Origin: Mnemiopsis leidyi
Taxonomy: Eukaryota > Ctenophora > Tentaculata > Lobata > Bolinopsidae
DNA: 34,787 bases
NCBI GenBank assembly: GCA_000226015.1
Contig: JH152989.1
Span: 258,759-293,545 of the forward strand
Reading direction: 5' to 3'
This document shows, piece by piece, positions 18,690-29,556 of the stretch (within the stretch, counting starts at the first letter, position 1; every line of letters begins with the position of its first letter). Both the position numbers and the translations under genes were made by a program. The notes beneath the pieces are model-generated. The model had not been told where the DNA came from and did not search any database. It worked only from the letters and a program-made list of their open reading frames with translations.

Positions 18690-19555
18690 AAAAGACTTTA
18701 GTTGTTAATTAGTATGGCAGAAAGCATAATTATATAACTTAAGTATTCCCAAACAGGTTAAACACACAGTTAAGGAGTTACAACGTTATCAAATTATCTT
18801 CAGTAACATCCTGTAAATATAACTGGTTAAATCTATTTATAGTCACTAAAAACTATTAAGGGTGCGAAATTAAATCTTCAAAAAATGTATCAAATTAAGA
18901 AAGCACAATTCTTCGTTATCTATCTTATTCATTGGTTGGCCATTGTCCATTGACCAATGGTCAGATACATACCATTACCAAGCTGAAATAATGATTCTGT
19001 GCTGTCACAGGATATAGAAGTTCCTAAATTTTCTACAATGCAATAACATTGTTTTCTTCATGCAATATCGTGAATACTTCCATGAGCATATAACCTTTCC
19101 TTAAAACATCCATACTGACTCAAAGGTAATTTGCGTGAGAGCAAAGTACAAGGTTTTGTAAAAGTGTGTCAAATAAAAGTTAGCATCGCAAACACGGCTA
19201 TTTACTATGCTTATTGGCTGCATGCAATTGCCAATGGTGCACTATAATAATAGATATTTGGTAAAAAGTTTGGCCATATTATGGTGTGATTTAGAAAGAA
19301 TTTCAGCAACCATACTGGGGATAGTGATATATGGTTTGAGGCCATGGTCAATTTTTTGACCATTGAGTATGAGGGTCTCATAGAAAAGGTTTCGATATTC
19401 TCAGAAATGATTTAGAAATAAATTAGTTCAATTCTGGTTATATCAATTGTAAATTTTTTAGCAGAAAATTTTGGGTTTACATAATAGTTTTCTGTGCACA
19501 TTTTTTCTTAGAAATAAGGTTTTTAGGTTTTTAAATCTTTTCAGATATTTTAGTG
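18690..19555. other. Region upstream of PKN, no gene seen
   Basis: This would hold the PKN promoter or a leader exon. Several small inverted repeats of the type tggtcaa...ttgacca occur (about 18945-18965 and 19344-19361). No clear TATA box is seen. Confidence 0.45.
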
Positions 19556-19599
19556 TTTAAAGAGCAATTTAGCAATAGGGTGCGATAGTGATAAGGATC

Positions 19600-20345
19600 T
19601 GCGAGATGTGGTCATGAACCTTGAACCAGCCCTTACAGCATCTATATCTAGAAGCTTCTCCTCCACAGAGTCATCATCAGGCCTTGGCAGCACCCAATCT
19701 GCAGCCCCTACTAAGAAAAAATCAATATTCAATTTTGTTAATAGGACTGGCTCCTTCCTCAGAAAAAAAACTTGTTAAAGTCCAACAACTAGCCAACAGT
19801 TCTTCTTCATTACAAAAGGGAACCAGTCGTTGTAATCAGCCTAAGTGTCAGTCTTGCAATCGTATAGCTGAAGGACCTTCATATGCCATTAATGGCCTGG
19901 AAGTAAAACCGGCATCGGGGAATGGTTGCAGCTATAACATTATATACATTTTCATGTGCAAGTTATGCAATAAAAATTATATTGGTAGAACAACACGATT
20001 TTTGAGGCAAAGAGTTAATGAGCACATGGCTATGTTTTATAAACTTTTAAATGACCCTCAAGCAGATCTTTTAAATCCTAATGATCATGATGGATATAGT
20101 TAGGGTAGACACCTCAATGATGATCACCGTTGTGTTGATAGGAATGACTTTAACATTTCGTATCAGATTTTCATTTTATTAAACAGCAGTCCTAGAACTT
20201 TAGATATTAACAAGCACAAATGGACTCAACGTTTAAAGACCATCAAGCCCTTTGGCATTAATTCGGTCGATCCTTTTGGTATTAGATATTTAAGTTTTTC
20301 CCTTTTCGAACAGGTGCTAGTATACTCATTACTAGTTCGGGCCTA
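19600..20345 (+). pseudogene. Penelope-like retroelement fragment with GIY-YIG endonuclease
   Basis: Penelope-like elements pair a reverse transcriptase with a C-terminal GIY-YIG nuclease. Here only the C-terminal part remains. A zinc-binding CNQPKCQSC motif lies at about 19830-19860. The nuclease core is IIYIFMCKLCNKNYIGRTTR (about 19939-19998), followed by FLRQRVNEH. The frame then meets a stop (TAG at 20101-20103) but stays readable to about 20330 (GRHLNDDH, LDINKHKWTQRL, KPFGINSVDPFG). Upstream, coding-like sequence in another frame (NFVNRTGSFLRKK) shifts at an A-run near 19762-19769. The reverse transcriptase is absent, so this is a 5'-truncated, inactive copy. Confidence 0.85.
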
Positions 20346-20978
20346 ACGACCCCCCTCCACCGATGTGCCTTGACGTTTTGTGAGACAGTTTTCTAGAGCA
20401 TATTGATTGAATGAGCCTCCTTTACATTTATTAGGATTTTAGAGTTCTTACATTTTTCACCCAGACTAATTTGCTATATTTTCAATAGGTACTGATGATG
20501 TCAATTAGGAAACTACTCTACCTCCTAATGTTGATGATATAATTTGAATTTCCTTACATTCCATCGCTTGTCTGACTGTTTTGGGAAAATTTTCATTCAG
20601 TTAGCAATAGGGTTCAATTTGAGTTTAGATAGGATAAAGGGTCAAAAACAGCTTGCTCGAAAAATAATTCAGATTTGGAGCAATTTGAAAAAATCATGGC
20701 CAAGTTCAAGACTCAGCTAATTTTATTAAATTGCAAATCCGACCACAGCCATGGAGTTCAAATAGTGGGGTTGATAAACCAGACAAGTGATGTTGCTAGT
20801 CACACAGTTATTCTTGCAAAGTTATCCAACATTCTTATGAAGTTCCCTCCCCCCCCTTTATGACAGCACTCCCAGTGTAGCCCGGCTCCTGGCCCCTGGG
20901 GCATCATTACCCCACCCCACTGGTACTATGCCTCTTCATGAGTTAAAGTCGTTCATCTGAATAGACCCAAGCTAGATA
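20346..20978. other. Intergenic, between two mobile-element remnants
   Basis: The first part may be the 3' tail of the Penelope-like fragment. A short C-rich patch lies at 20850-20930. No gene was recognised. Confidence 0.45.
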
Positions 20979-21481
20979 CAGTAAAACCTCTATTTAATGT
21001 GCCACCATTTACGGGGTCCCTCTATCTACAGAGCCTTCTCCCTTTCCCCCAAAATTTTACAATATTTTCACATGTTGTCCAAAATTCAATCTATAATTCT
21101 TAATTAATAACAGTATACCAATCTTCCTGTACTCAATCAAAGCATGCTAAATGGCCTTATAATAAACAAGACGCTTGACACCAATCCATCACTTGATCCT
21201 GTATCGGTATGTTGTTATCACATACATAGATAACAGATTAAATTTGAATCATTCTTCTCGGCTCAAGTAGTTCCACAATAAATTGAATTAAGTACTTTTA
21301 TCAAAAAATTTGATTAGAATGACGCTACATTTAGATAACAATGTCAATAACATAAGTGGCTATCTTAGGTCAAAGTTAAGTGATATTTGGCCATTAGTGT
21401 CAAATTTTATTTCCCAGGCCCCTCTATTTACCAGGCCTCAACCTTTTGACCCCAAGAGGACCAGTAAAAGAGATATCACTG
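20979..21481. mobile_element. Non-autonomous pogo/Tigger-like DNA element
   Basis: The left end cagtaaaacctctatttaa sits directly after a TA (20977-20978). The right end agagatatcactg sits directly before a TA (21482-21483). The ends are imperfect inverted repeats, and TA flanks fit the Tc1/mariner-pogo superfamily, whose termini commonly begin CAGTRAAACC. A similar cctctattta motif recurs internally at 21421. No transposase is encoded in about 500 bp. Confidence 0.6.
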
Positions 21482-21830
21482 TACACTGCTTAAATTCTAA
21501 GCCAAAATTTGAGTCAGCTTAAGAATGGCTCACCAATTTAAGCCACGAACTAACAAGGAGGGTCTCTCTCTTTATAAAATATAAATGCAAATGTATATTT
21601 TTGTATTCCTAACTAAGACATAAGAGTTTTAACTTTTATTGTGACATTGTGCCTTTCCTGAAATGGGAAGTTTTTCAGCAATAATCATTTATTACCATAC
21701 TTTTTATGAAACATCAATGCTCTATATCAATGTCGGTTGTCAAAATTTAGACATGCAAAATATATCTTGGTAGCCAAAAATAATTACTAACACAACAAAT
21801 GCCTATATGAGTTTATTGGACGCTGTGCAA
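21482..21830. other. Intergenic, no gene seen
   Basis: AT-rich DNA without recognisable genes or element ends. Confidence 0.5.
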
Positions 21831-22821
21831 CATTGTCTGCGCCGCCGCGCTGTGCGCGCTTCGCGCTGGAGGCTGCCGCTTCGCGGGTTATACAACGTGT
21901 AGCAAGTGCAACAAAGACTGAGGTCCCCAAGCAAATATGAGTAAGCTGGCGACGTGATCAAATTTAAAGCTGCGTATATGTACGATTTGCTAAACCAGTA
22001 TAGCCCATACGAGAGTGCGCGCGGCGTGGCACTCAACGGGCGATGCGCGTCTAGAATTTTTTCGAAATTCAGGCCAGAAATGCGCCAGGCCAGAAATGCG
22101 TGACAGCGCGTGATGGCCGCGACAGTGGGTTATCAACCTACAACGTGGCTCCAAATTCGGACAGGTCGCCTGCAACTAGCTCACGCGCGCATACGTATAG
22201 ACTATAATACTGGTTTAGCAACACATCGATCAACGGGCGATGCGCGTCTAGAATTTCTACGAAATGCGTGAGAGCGCGTGATGGCCGCGACAGTCGAAGA
22301 AATTGTGGACGCGCATCGCTCGTTGATGCGATCTTAACNNNNNNNNNNNACTGGTTTAGCTTGTCAGACGTTGCCTGACCTGCTGCCGCGAAGCGCGTGG
22401 CGCGGCAGCAAAGCTGCCGCCCCGTATTTTCAATTGAAAATTTGATTTGAAAATTGAAAATGGGCCGCAACGCAATGCAAGGTTTAGCAACACATCGATC
22501 ACAATAGACAAAGACAAAAAATAATTTAGCTGCAGCCTGCGTAGCAGCAGCCGCGCGCGGCGTAAGCACGTCGCCTAGCTAGGTGAATACGGACTTAACC
22601 AGTTTACTGGTTTTGTTAACAGGCGTTTAGAATTTCCCCAAAATTTGCTTAACACGTATATCACTGTGCGATCTTAACACGAAATTAGGACGGACATGCG
22701 ACGCAAAAGTTTATTATAATTATGTGTGTTATGAATTTGCCTTGCTTCGCTGCCGCGCCGCGTTATTCGCTCGGGGGGCTGCCGCTTCGCGCGGCGGCAG
22801 GTCAGGCAATGTTTGACAAAG
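21831..22821. mobile_element. GC-rich cluster with repeated and inverted modules, probable DNA-transposon debris
   Basis: Blocks rich in gctgccgcttcgcg occur near 21840-21890, 22380-22430 and 22745-22800. A long inverted pair of about 33 bp (ttgtcagacgttgcctgacc at 22361; mirrored by ggtcaggcaatgtttgacaa ending at 22819) bounds about 460 bp. A direct repeat, caacgggcgatgcgcgtcta, occurs near 22034 and 22231, with an inverted copy at 22308-22326. Module gcgtgatggccgcgacagt occurs near 22108 and 22276. The 11-N gap lies inside. No coding sequence was recognised. The structure suggests several nested copies of one terminal-inverted-repeat family. Confidence 0.55.
22339..22349. other. Assembly gap (11 N)
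   Basis: Eleven N within the GC-rich inverted-repeat cluster, probably an assembly difficulty caused by the hairpins. Confidence 1.
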
Positions 22822-23300
22822 TGGGCTATGTTGTAGTTATAGTAATATCATTTACTAGCTGCTTACATACACACAGGAAAACAGGAACACATTTTGTCAT
22901 TTTGGAAAACACTTTAGTAAGTAAAAGAGAATTTCAGTAAAAGAGAATTTTATAATCTTTCATTATTCATTCATTCTTTATTAATCTTTCATTACCGTAT
23001 TGCGGCCATATTTATTACAAAACGTTCAAAGTTATCAGTAACAGTTTTATGTGTGTCCATGTCTATATCTGTGAAACTTAGAAATATCTGCAGTTATCGT
23101 TTTTTGTTTCATTGTACTTCAATTACCTCATTTTTTGTTCCATATTTTACCCTATTCTTGCTTTGTTCTATGTTTTCCATGTTTTATTACTGGGTTATAT
23201 GACATATGTACTACGAAACATTTAAAGTTTTTAGTGAAAGTTTTAACTTGTGTCCATGCCACTGGTTACAACCCCATTTAGTCATTAACAAGCTGCTTGC
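22822..23300. other. Intergenic, no gene seen
   Basis: Low-complexity AT-rich DNA with short repetitions of attcattctttattaatctt type (22955-22995). Confidence 0.5.
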
Positions 23301-24792
23301 ATACGAGCTCAGGTCCAGATAAAGTTCACCCTATGTGTTAAAGTCCCTAGCCTATGATAATACATTTTTTTGAAGCAATAACACAACTCTTTGTTAAGTG
23401 TTCAGAAACAGGGACTCTACCTGTAATATGGAAGTCGGCATCTGCAGTTGTTTCACTGTTTAGAAAGGGTACAAAGTCTGATCCCTAAAATTATAGACCT
23501 GTATATCTTAGTTGTATTTTGTGCAAGGTTTATGAAAAGCTAGTAAGAGAGCATTTGTTAGATTTTCACCCTAAGTTGATAAAGTCCCTAACCTATGATA
23601 ATAAATTTGTTGAAGCAGTAATACAACTCTTTGTTAAAAATTTCAAAGCATCAGCATGGATTTGTTAAGGGAATCGTCAATCGTGTTTGTCTAACCTTTT
23701 TTAGAAACTTTTGATAACATTCGAATATTTTGGATGAAGGTATTCCTGTTGACCTACTATACTTTGATTTTAGTAAGGCCTTTGACACGGTCCCCCACTT
23801 TAGACTTTTATCTAAATCGTAAAAGATTTTTTGACTGAAAGGACCACGAGAGCTTGTGTAGAAGAGCAATGGTCTGAGGTAAAACAAGTCCTATCTGTTG
23901 TCCCTCAAAGATCCCTTTAAGGCCCATTGCTTTTCATTTTATATGTTAATATTTTACCTGACATAGTGAAGAATAGGATAAAGTTATTTGCTGATGATCT
24001 TAAGCTTATTTGCAATGCAAATGATTTTAGAAGTATAGCTGATGATATATTGGAATTAGAATCTGGGAAAATATGTGGCATCTTAAGTTTAATCGTTTTA
24101 AACGTAAAGTAGTCCGTGTAAATTCTAACAATAACCCTAATTTAAGATATTCATTAAATGGAGTTAAACTTGTAGTATCTGCACAAGAAAAAGATTTTGG
24201 GGTTATTACCCATAGCTCCCTGATTTGGAATGAACAGATAAAGACATCAGATGATCTGCTGGGTCTTAACGAATCTGGTTAATAGAAAAAGAATGTTATG
24301 CTAGCTATCTACATAGCTCTTATAAGACCCCATCCTGAGTATTGTGTCCAATTGTGGAATTGTAGCAGCTCATGGTAATTGGGCGGGTCAGGTTTGTTTA
24401 AAATGAGCAGATCTGGTCGCAATCTTGTGTCATCCAATAGGTGTTGTCAAAGTGTTTCTAAAGTAAAGAATCTCCAATGTTCTTTTCTTCCAGAGCGAGT
24501 TATTCCATTTTGGAACAAGCTCCCTCGAGAAGTAAAGAATTCTACAACTGTCGTAAGCTTTAAAATTGGTTGAGAGAGTTTTAAGAAAGACTTAATCTCT
24601 AATAATGTAGTAAATGTTTTTAAGTTTTGGAATGTGTCTAATGAAGTTGTAAGAGGAATTGAAGGGTCAATTCCTTGTCCCATCCATTTGTGGCAAAAAG
24701 CCGCTTTATTAATCTCAGTAGGTTTTCCCTTTTTTTTCCATTATGTGTCTTGATATTTTAAATAGATATATGTGATGATGTAATGTCATAAA
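23300..24792 (+). pseudogene. Broken CR1/L2-like LINE reverse transcriptase
   Basis: Fragments of a non-LTR reverse transcriptase can be read in order across shifting frames: NYRPVYLSCILCKVYEKL (near 23490), VDLLYFDFSKAFDTVPHFRL (near 23750), GPLLFILYVNILPDIV (near 23920), IKLFADDLKLICNA with the catalytic FADD box (near 23980), and the C-terminal RVIPFWNKLPREVKNSTT (near 24500). Several stops and frameshifts disable it. A roughly 71-bp segment is duplicated at 23327-23397 and 23567-23637. The endonuclease half is missing, so the copy is 5' truncated, as is usual for LINEs. Confidence 0.88.
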
Positions 24793-24816
24793 TATTACTT
24801 ACTTACTTACTTACTA
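24793..24816 (+). repeat. (TTAC)n tail at the 3' end of the LINE
   Basis: Five or so copies of the 4-mer TTAC directly follow the LINE 3' untranslated region. CR1/L2-type LINEs end in short tandem repeats instead of poly(A), so this probably marks the true 3' end. Confidence 0.7.
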
Positions 24817-26695
24817 TTTAATATCAAGTGATTGCACCACCAAAAAACCTAATCAGTTGTCATGTTTATCTAACTAATTGGGGTATGAACATAACTGCAT
24901 AATAGCTTAACTACAAACTAGTTATCAAGTTAAACAAACTCTCAAGTTAAACGAGTTTTATTTTCTCCTCTGTAATATAACACAATAGAAAAAGTAATAT
25001 ATCCTTCTGCTTTTCACAAAAAGGAAATAGGGATTATAAGAACAATGTGTATACTTATTGTTAGTCTAGGAACATTAATACCATAGTAAAGAACAAATGA
25101 TGTTAACAAAAGTCAGTATAGAAATTTCATTAAAGTTCAATTTTATACCTGCATTACTTGATGACATTGGTTAGTTTTTCATAATGCTCACTTGTTGGCT
25201 ATGTATTTCACATAAAGTGTACAGATAGATAATCCAGTCTTGAGGATTGACCGAAATTTGCAAATTTGCATCTGCATTGCAAATTTGACATTTGTGTAGT
25301 TAGTTTATGTAAATCTATGTGTTCGTAGAGATGAAAATAGAATTTCAAATTTCAAATTACTTTGTTGCATTAAGAAAAACTGACTCCATAAAATTGGTGG
25401 TTTTGACAGGTGGCTGTTGCTTCCACTTAAAAAAAAGGGGCAAGAGTTCTTCACTTATTACTTCACCACAATTTTTTAGTCAGTGAATCCGGAAATATTT
25501 TTTCGTGTCGCAGTTGGATCAAGATTGAAGAACTATCAGCTAGTATAGGGGATATAACAGATTTTATAACATAATAATCAGTAAATAAACGTCAGAATTC
25601 TTTGGGAGTCAAAATTCTTTGGGAGGAGTCGGAAATCTTTTCTATCACCTAAAAGGTTCTCAATAAATGTATTTAACATTATGCAGTATTTAATATGATG
25701 TTTAAACATTGAAACGTGGACTTACATTTCCTGAAACGAACTCGTTTACCTTATCGCAAGAACGTGATTTATGATAATCATAAATTTTAAACCATCATCA
25801 TCACATAACATGCGACTAATAAATAATGTTCTTATCCTGAAACTACATGTTGTTACTGCTCTATCCAGTACATGAATTGATTCCAGTGTTAGAATCTAAG
25901 CTGTTTTCCTGCAGTCCATTTGCTTACAGGTGGGTACAAAAGCTGCAATGTTAAATGATATAGAAACTGACTGTGACTTCATAGGTGCAACACAGTTTTT
26001 CTAATTCGCAAGTATTTTTCGGTTTGTGGCGATTTTTCTACTTTTCTAGACGAAAAGTGGAAACATCAGTTCTGAATCGCGAAATCACGTCAAATACAAT
26101 TATTGAAAGATTTAAAATCGCAAAGATATTAAATTTGAATTTCGTCCGTCAGAAAATTTTGGTTAGAAAGAATTTTGATAAAAGTAGGAATCCTACTACC
26201 ATACAAATTTTATGCAGTGATGTGTGACTTGATTGAAAGTTTTGGAATAGATTGACTGGGTTGAGAAATGTTGGAAAATTCGGTATTATATTAGTTCGAA
26301 TTATTTCACTCCATCATTTAAGACATGTTAATCATTTGATGAGCTAAAGCTGCCAGCAGGCATATTTTTGTGTGCACTTCGCTGTCCACAAAATGCATAC
26401 ATTTGCCATGAAATTCAAATAAGATTCAACAGCATATCAAATGTGAGAGATATACTGAATCCCAATTTTAGCCGGTTGAACTGGTGCTTAAATATTATCA
26501 GTTGCAGAACGCAAAGCGTGCCTCCAATAGATAAAATTTCATAATAACAACTGAGTCCTGATGAAATTCGAGAACTTGGTGAAAAAGAAATAACAATCTG
26601 GTACTATAAACCTGTTTTGCCATGCAACTTTGTTCACTTTAAGCCAAGCCCATATTCTGTGACAATACGGCATTTCCTAAAATTTTGGGCAAATC
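24817..26695. other. Intergenic, no gene seen
   Basis: AT-rich DNA. The open frame at 25985-26227 shows no recognisable domain. No RNA gene was recognised. Confidence 0.5.
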
Positions 26696-26880
26696 GGGAG
26701 ATTAGTTCCGGCCTATACGAGGCCCATAGCCTATAGCAGGCCTATACCAGGCCCATATTTGGCCAATACCAGAACTATAAACGGCTCATAACCGGCCTAT
26801 AGCAGGTCTATATCAGGCCTATTGCCGGCCAAAAGCAGGCTCAAAGCCGGCCAGTAGCCGGAATATATCAGGTCTATAGG
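26696..26880. repeat. Degenerate ggcctatagcaggcctatacc repeat
   Basis: Irregular 12-20-bp units of ggcctata, aggcccata and ggccaatacc, with a related patch near 27030-27090 (aacggcttataaaaggctcat). Confidence 0.8.
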
Positions 26881-27169
26881 TTCTGTTTCCTGAACAAGTT
26901 AAACACTAGCCATACCGTAGGCACAGGCTTTGGACTGTGTCGAGCAGTTTAAAGAACTTCCATCACAATCTACGGCTCAATAAATGTATTTAATTTGTAG
27001 TGTTGAAATATCATATCACTGGCCAGCAGTTCTATAAACGGCTTATAAAAGGCTCATATCACATTAATACCAGGCTTGTTATCAGCCGATTGCTATCGGT
27101 ATAACTATAGGAACCAAAACGATCAGAATAGGTGATATGGTGAGGCGCAATTGTTTTTCGCCACTGCCA

Positions 27170-27378
27170 GCGCCTCTATTATCTTGATATAGTTATATTG
27201 AGGTATCTCCAGCGCCTCTATTATCTTGATATGGTTATATTGAGGTATCTCCAGCGCCTCTATTATCTTGATATGGTTATATTGAGGTATCTCCAGCGCC
27301 TCTATTATCTTGATATGGTTATATTGAGGTATCTCCAGCGCCTCTATTATCTTGATATAGTTATATTGAGCTATCTCC
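27170..27378. repeat. 42-bp minisatellite, five copies
   Basis: The unit tatcttgatatggttatatt plus gaggtatctccagcgcctctat repeats five times with one or two substitutions. Since 42 is a multiple of 3, frames on both strands stay open (for example the 14-residue IIEALEIPQYNHIK on the minus strand). There is no sign of a gene around it. Confidence 0.93.
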
Positions 27379-27610
27379 AAATCTGTTGCTTCATAAGTCT
27401 AATACACGGGTAGGAAGGAACTTGAACAACCATCGAGCCACAAATTCGTTTAGGAAAGTCTGGGACAACTACGGAAAATCGACTGCATTCAGCTTGTCTC
27501 AGGTGCTATTGATGATTTATTTGGTCAGGTGTTCAATTTTTAACTTGTGTTGGAGTCGGTTATGATTATCTTTGGTGGAAACAGGATCTCTTGGATACCC
27601 TCTTGGATAC

Positions 27611-27774
27611 CCTAGGCACTAATGGAACCTAGAAAGGCTAAAATTAGTAAAAATAAGTCTCTACGACCATCGGAGGCCGAGATACAAAAATGGGGTTCAT
27701 TCCCTAGGCACTAATGGAACCAAGAAAGGCCAAAATTAGTAAAACACATTTGCCGAGATACAAAAATGGGGTTT
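27611..27774. repeat. 92-bp tandem duplication
   Basis: Two copies start cctaggcactaatggaacc at 27611 and 27703, and each contains aaaattagtaaaa and gagatacaaaaatggggtt. The second copy has a 20-bp deletion between these parts. Confidence 0.88.
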
Positions 27775-27789
27775 ATGCGCCTGAGGGGG

Positions 27790-29480
27790 TTTAGAAAATC
27801 GGCCCCCCAGGGTTTCAAATTGCGTACCTAGATGGTTCACAATGACCTAATTAAAGACCCTACGTCGAGACATTGTGTGGACACCGAAGTGCACACTCAA
27901 CTACACTCAGCTACCCTAGTACATGTTAATATTTTTATTTTCACGATTTGGATGAATTGTTTACATGAACAGTTGAGATCATTTGCAATATTTGAATTCA
28001 TTATTCTTTTCATGCCCAACGAGTGCTCTACCATTTCGAGGAAGCGAGTCTAGCGTTATTGCTATTGATTTAGTTTATTTACTAAAGTGTTAATCGTCTC
28101 GTTGAGCCTTAGTATAGTATTTCGGAGAAAACGGGTAGCTTTAATGTTTATGTAACATTTGAGACTAGAATATAAAACCTGTTTAACTTGAATATATTTC
28201 TCCATGTCAAACAAGTTTTATTTTTTCCGAAAACATTTACATTGATTTTGTTGAACTGAATTTCTTCCTTGCATGTGCTGCTTTTCTGAATTTTGCGATT
28301 AATGAAAGGCCTAGCAGTAAGTCACCACGTTGCACACTGACTTTTGGGACACACTCTTTAATCTCATATGTCGAATCTTTTAAGACTTGACTGTTGACAG
28401 CTAAGTTTACATTTAAACCAATTTAGCAGCTGTCACCTAAGTCAGAAAGTTTTCACAAGAGCATGCATTAAACATGTTATGTAAATACTGGGTTGATGCC
28501 AATATAATAATACAATCTCTTTTATCTACCTACTTGACAGACAATCTCTGACTGTTGGCACTATGTTTTTATTGCTGTTTTTTAATCAAGATCTTCAAAT
28601 TGTTATCTGTACAGTAGTGTTAAGATTGTAAATATTGGAAATATAACAATTTAGGGTAACTAAAGCACCTATTAATGAACAGCTAACTGTCCAGGAAATT
28701 ACCTGCTCAGAGCAACAATCTTGGGGAGGATTTTGAGCCTAATGGGGTTTATGAGGGATTTTAATGTTTGCGTATAAAAACTTTTATTATTATTTTGATT
28801 TGAATTATTTCCACCAAGGAGCCATCTTGTGTAGGTCCGGCTAGCCGTAGCAGATCCACGTTTTGGTTATTCTTCATTTAGTACAGTGTTTGGCTTACTT
28901 TGAGGGCGTCAGTTCAATTCCCCTAACGTTCGAATATTATGTTTATTTAATTCATGTATGATTTACTGTACTTAACTACTTGAAAAGTCTTAAATAAAAA
29001 ATTATGGAAGAGGCTGCTTACGGATTAAGGAAAATAGTCGCCTTATACTTCGTACATATATACTGAACCAAAACACTATAAAAAAGAATTATGTCAAAAA
29101 ATTTTATGTTCGAAGTGTGATAACAAGAATTGCACCCACTATGCTTGATCTCAGTCGGGCGTTACATTTCCGTCTTCTTTTGAATAGTGAAATGAGGCGA
29201 ATCAGTAGTGAAACTTAAATCGGCTAATCTAAGGTGTGAATGGTCAATTTGTTGTCATATCGATCCTTTTCGCGAATCATCCTGAAAGCATCCCTAGCTT
29301 AGTTAGTATGTTTCTACTCAATATAATAAAAGTTTTTGATTTATATGATTTAGGCTTGCAAGATTAATAGATATCAATATTTTTGAGTTATAAAAGCAAC
29401 CAAAACTTACCATGTTAGGATCATGTGGAAAAGAAAAAGAAGGATTTGACGGGTCCACGTGGGAAAACAAGCCACACGCG
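27790..29480. other. Intergenic, upstream of the SLC25 gene, no gene seen
   Basis: AT-rich DNA. A B-box-like agttcaattcc at about 28912 was checked for a tRNA and rejected. No exon was recognised. Confidence 0.5.
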
Positions 29481-29486
29481 GCACAC

Positions 29487-29530
29487 CACACCTAAGACTT
29501 ATAGGAACCACACCACACCACACCACACAC
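29487..29530. repeat. cacacc simple repeat
   Basis: A short accacaccacacc tract lies just upstream of the SLC25 start codon. Confidence 0.8.
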
Positions 29531-29556
29531 TTAAGGAATGATAAACTCTACTTGAC

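Noticed and set aside
27170..27378. 42-bp array considered as a CRISPR array
   Set aside because: Units are contiguous and nearly identical throughout, with no unique spacers, and the genome is eukaryotic.
28855..28935. B-box-like agttcaattcc suggesting a tRNA or tRNA-derived SINE
   Set aside because: The flanking five bases on each side do not pair as a T-stem, and no A-box or acceptor stem fits.
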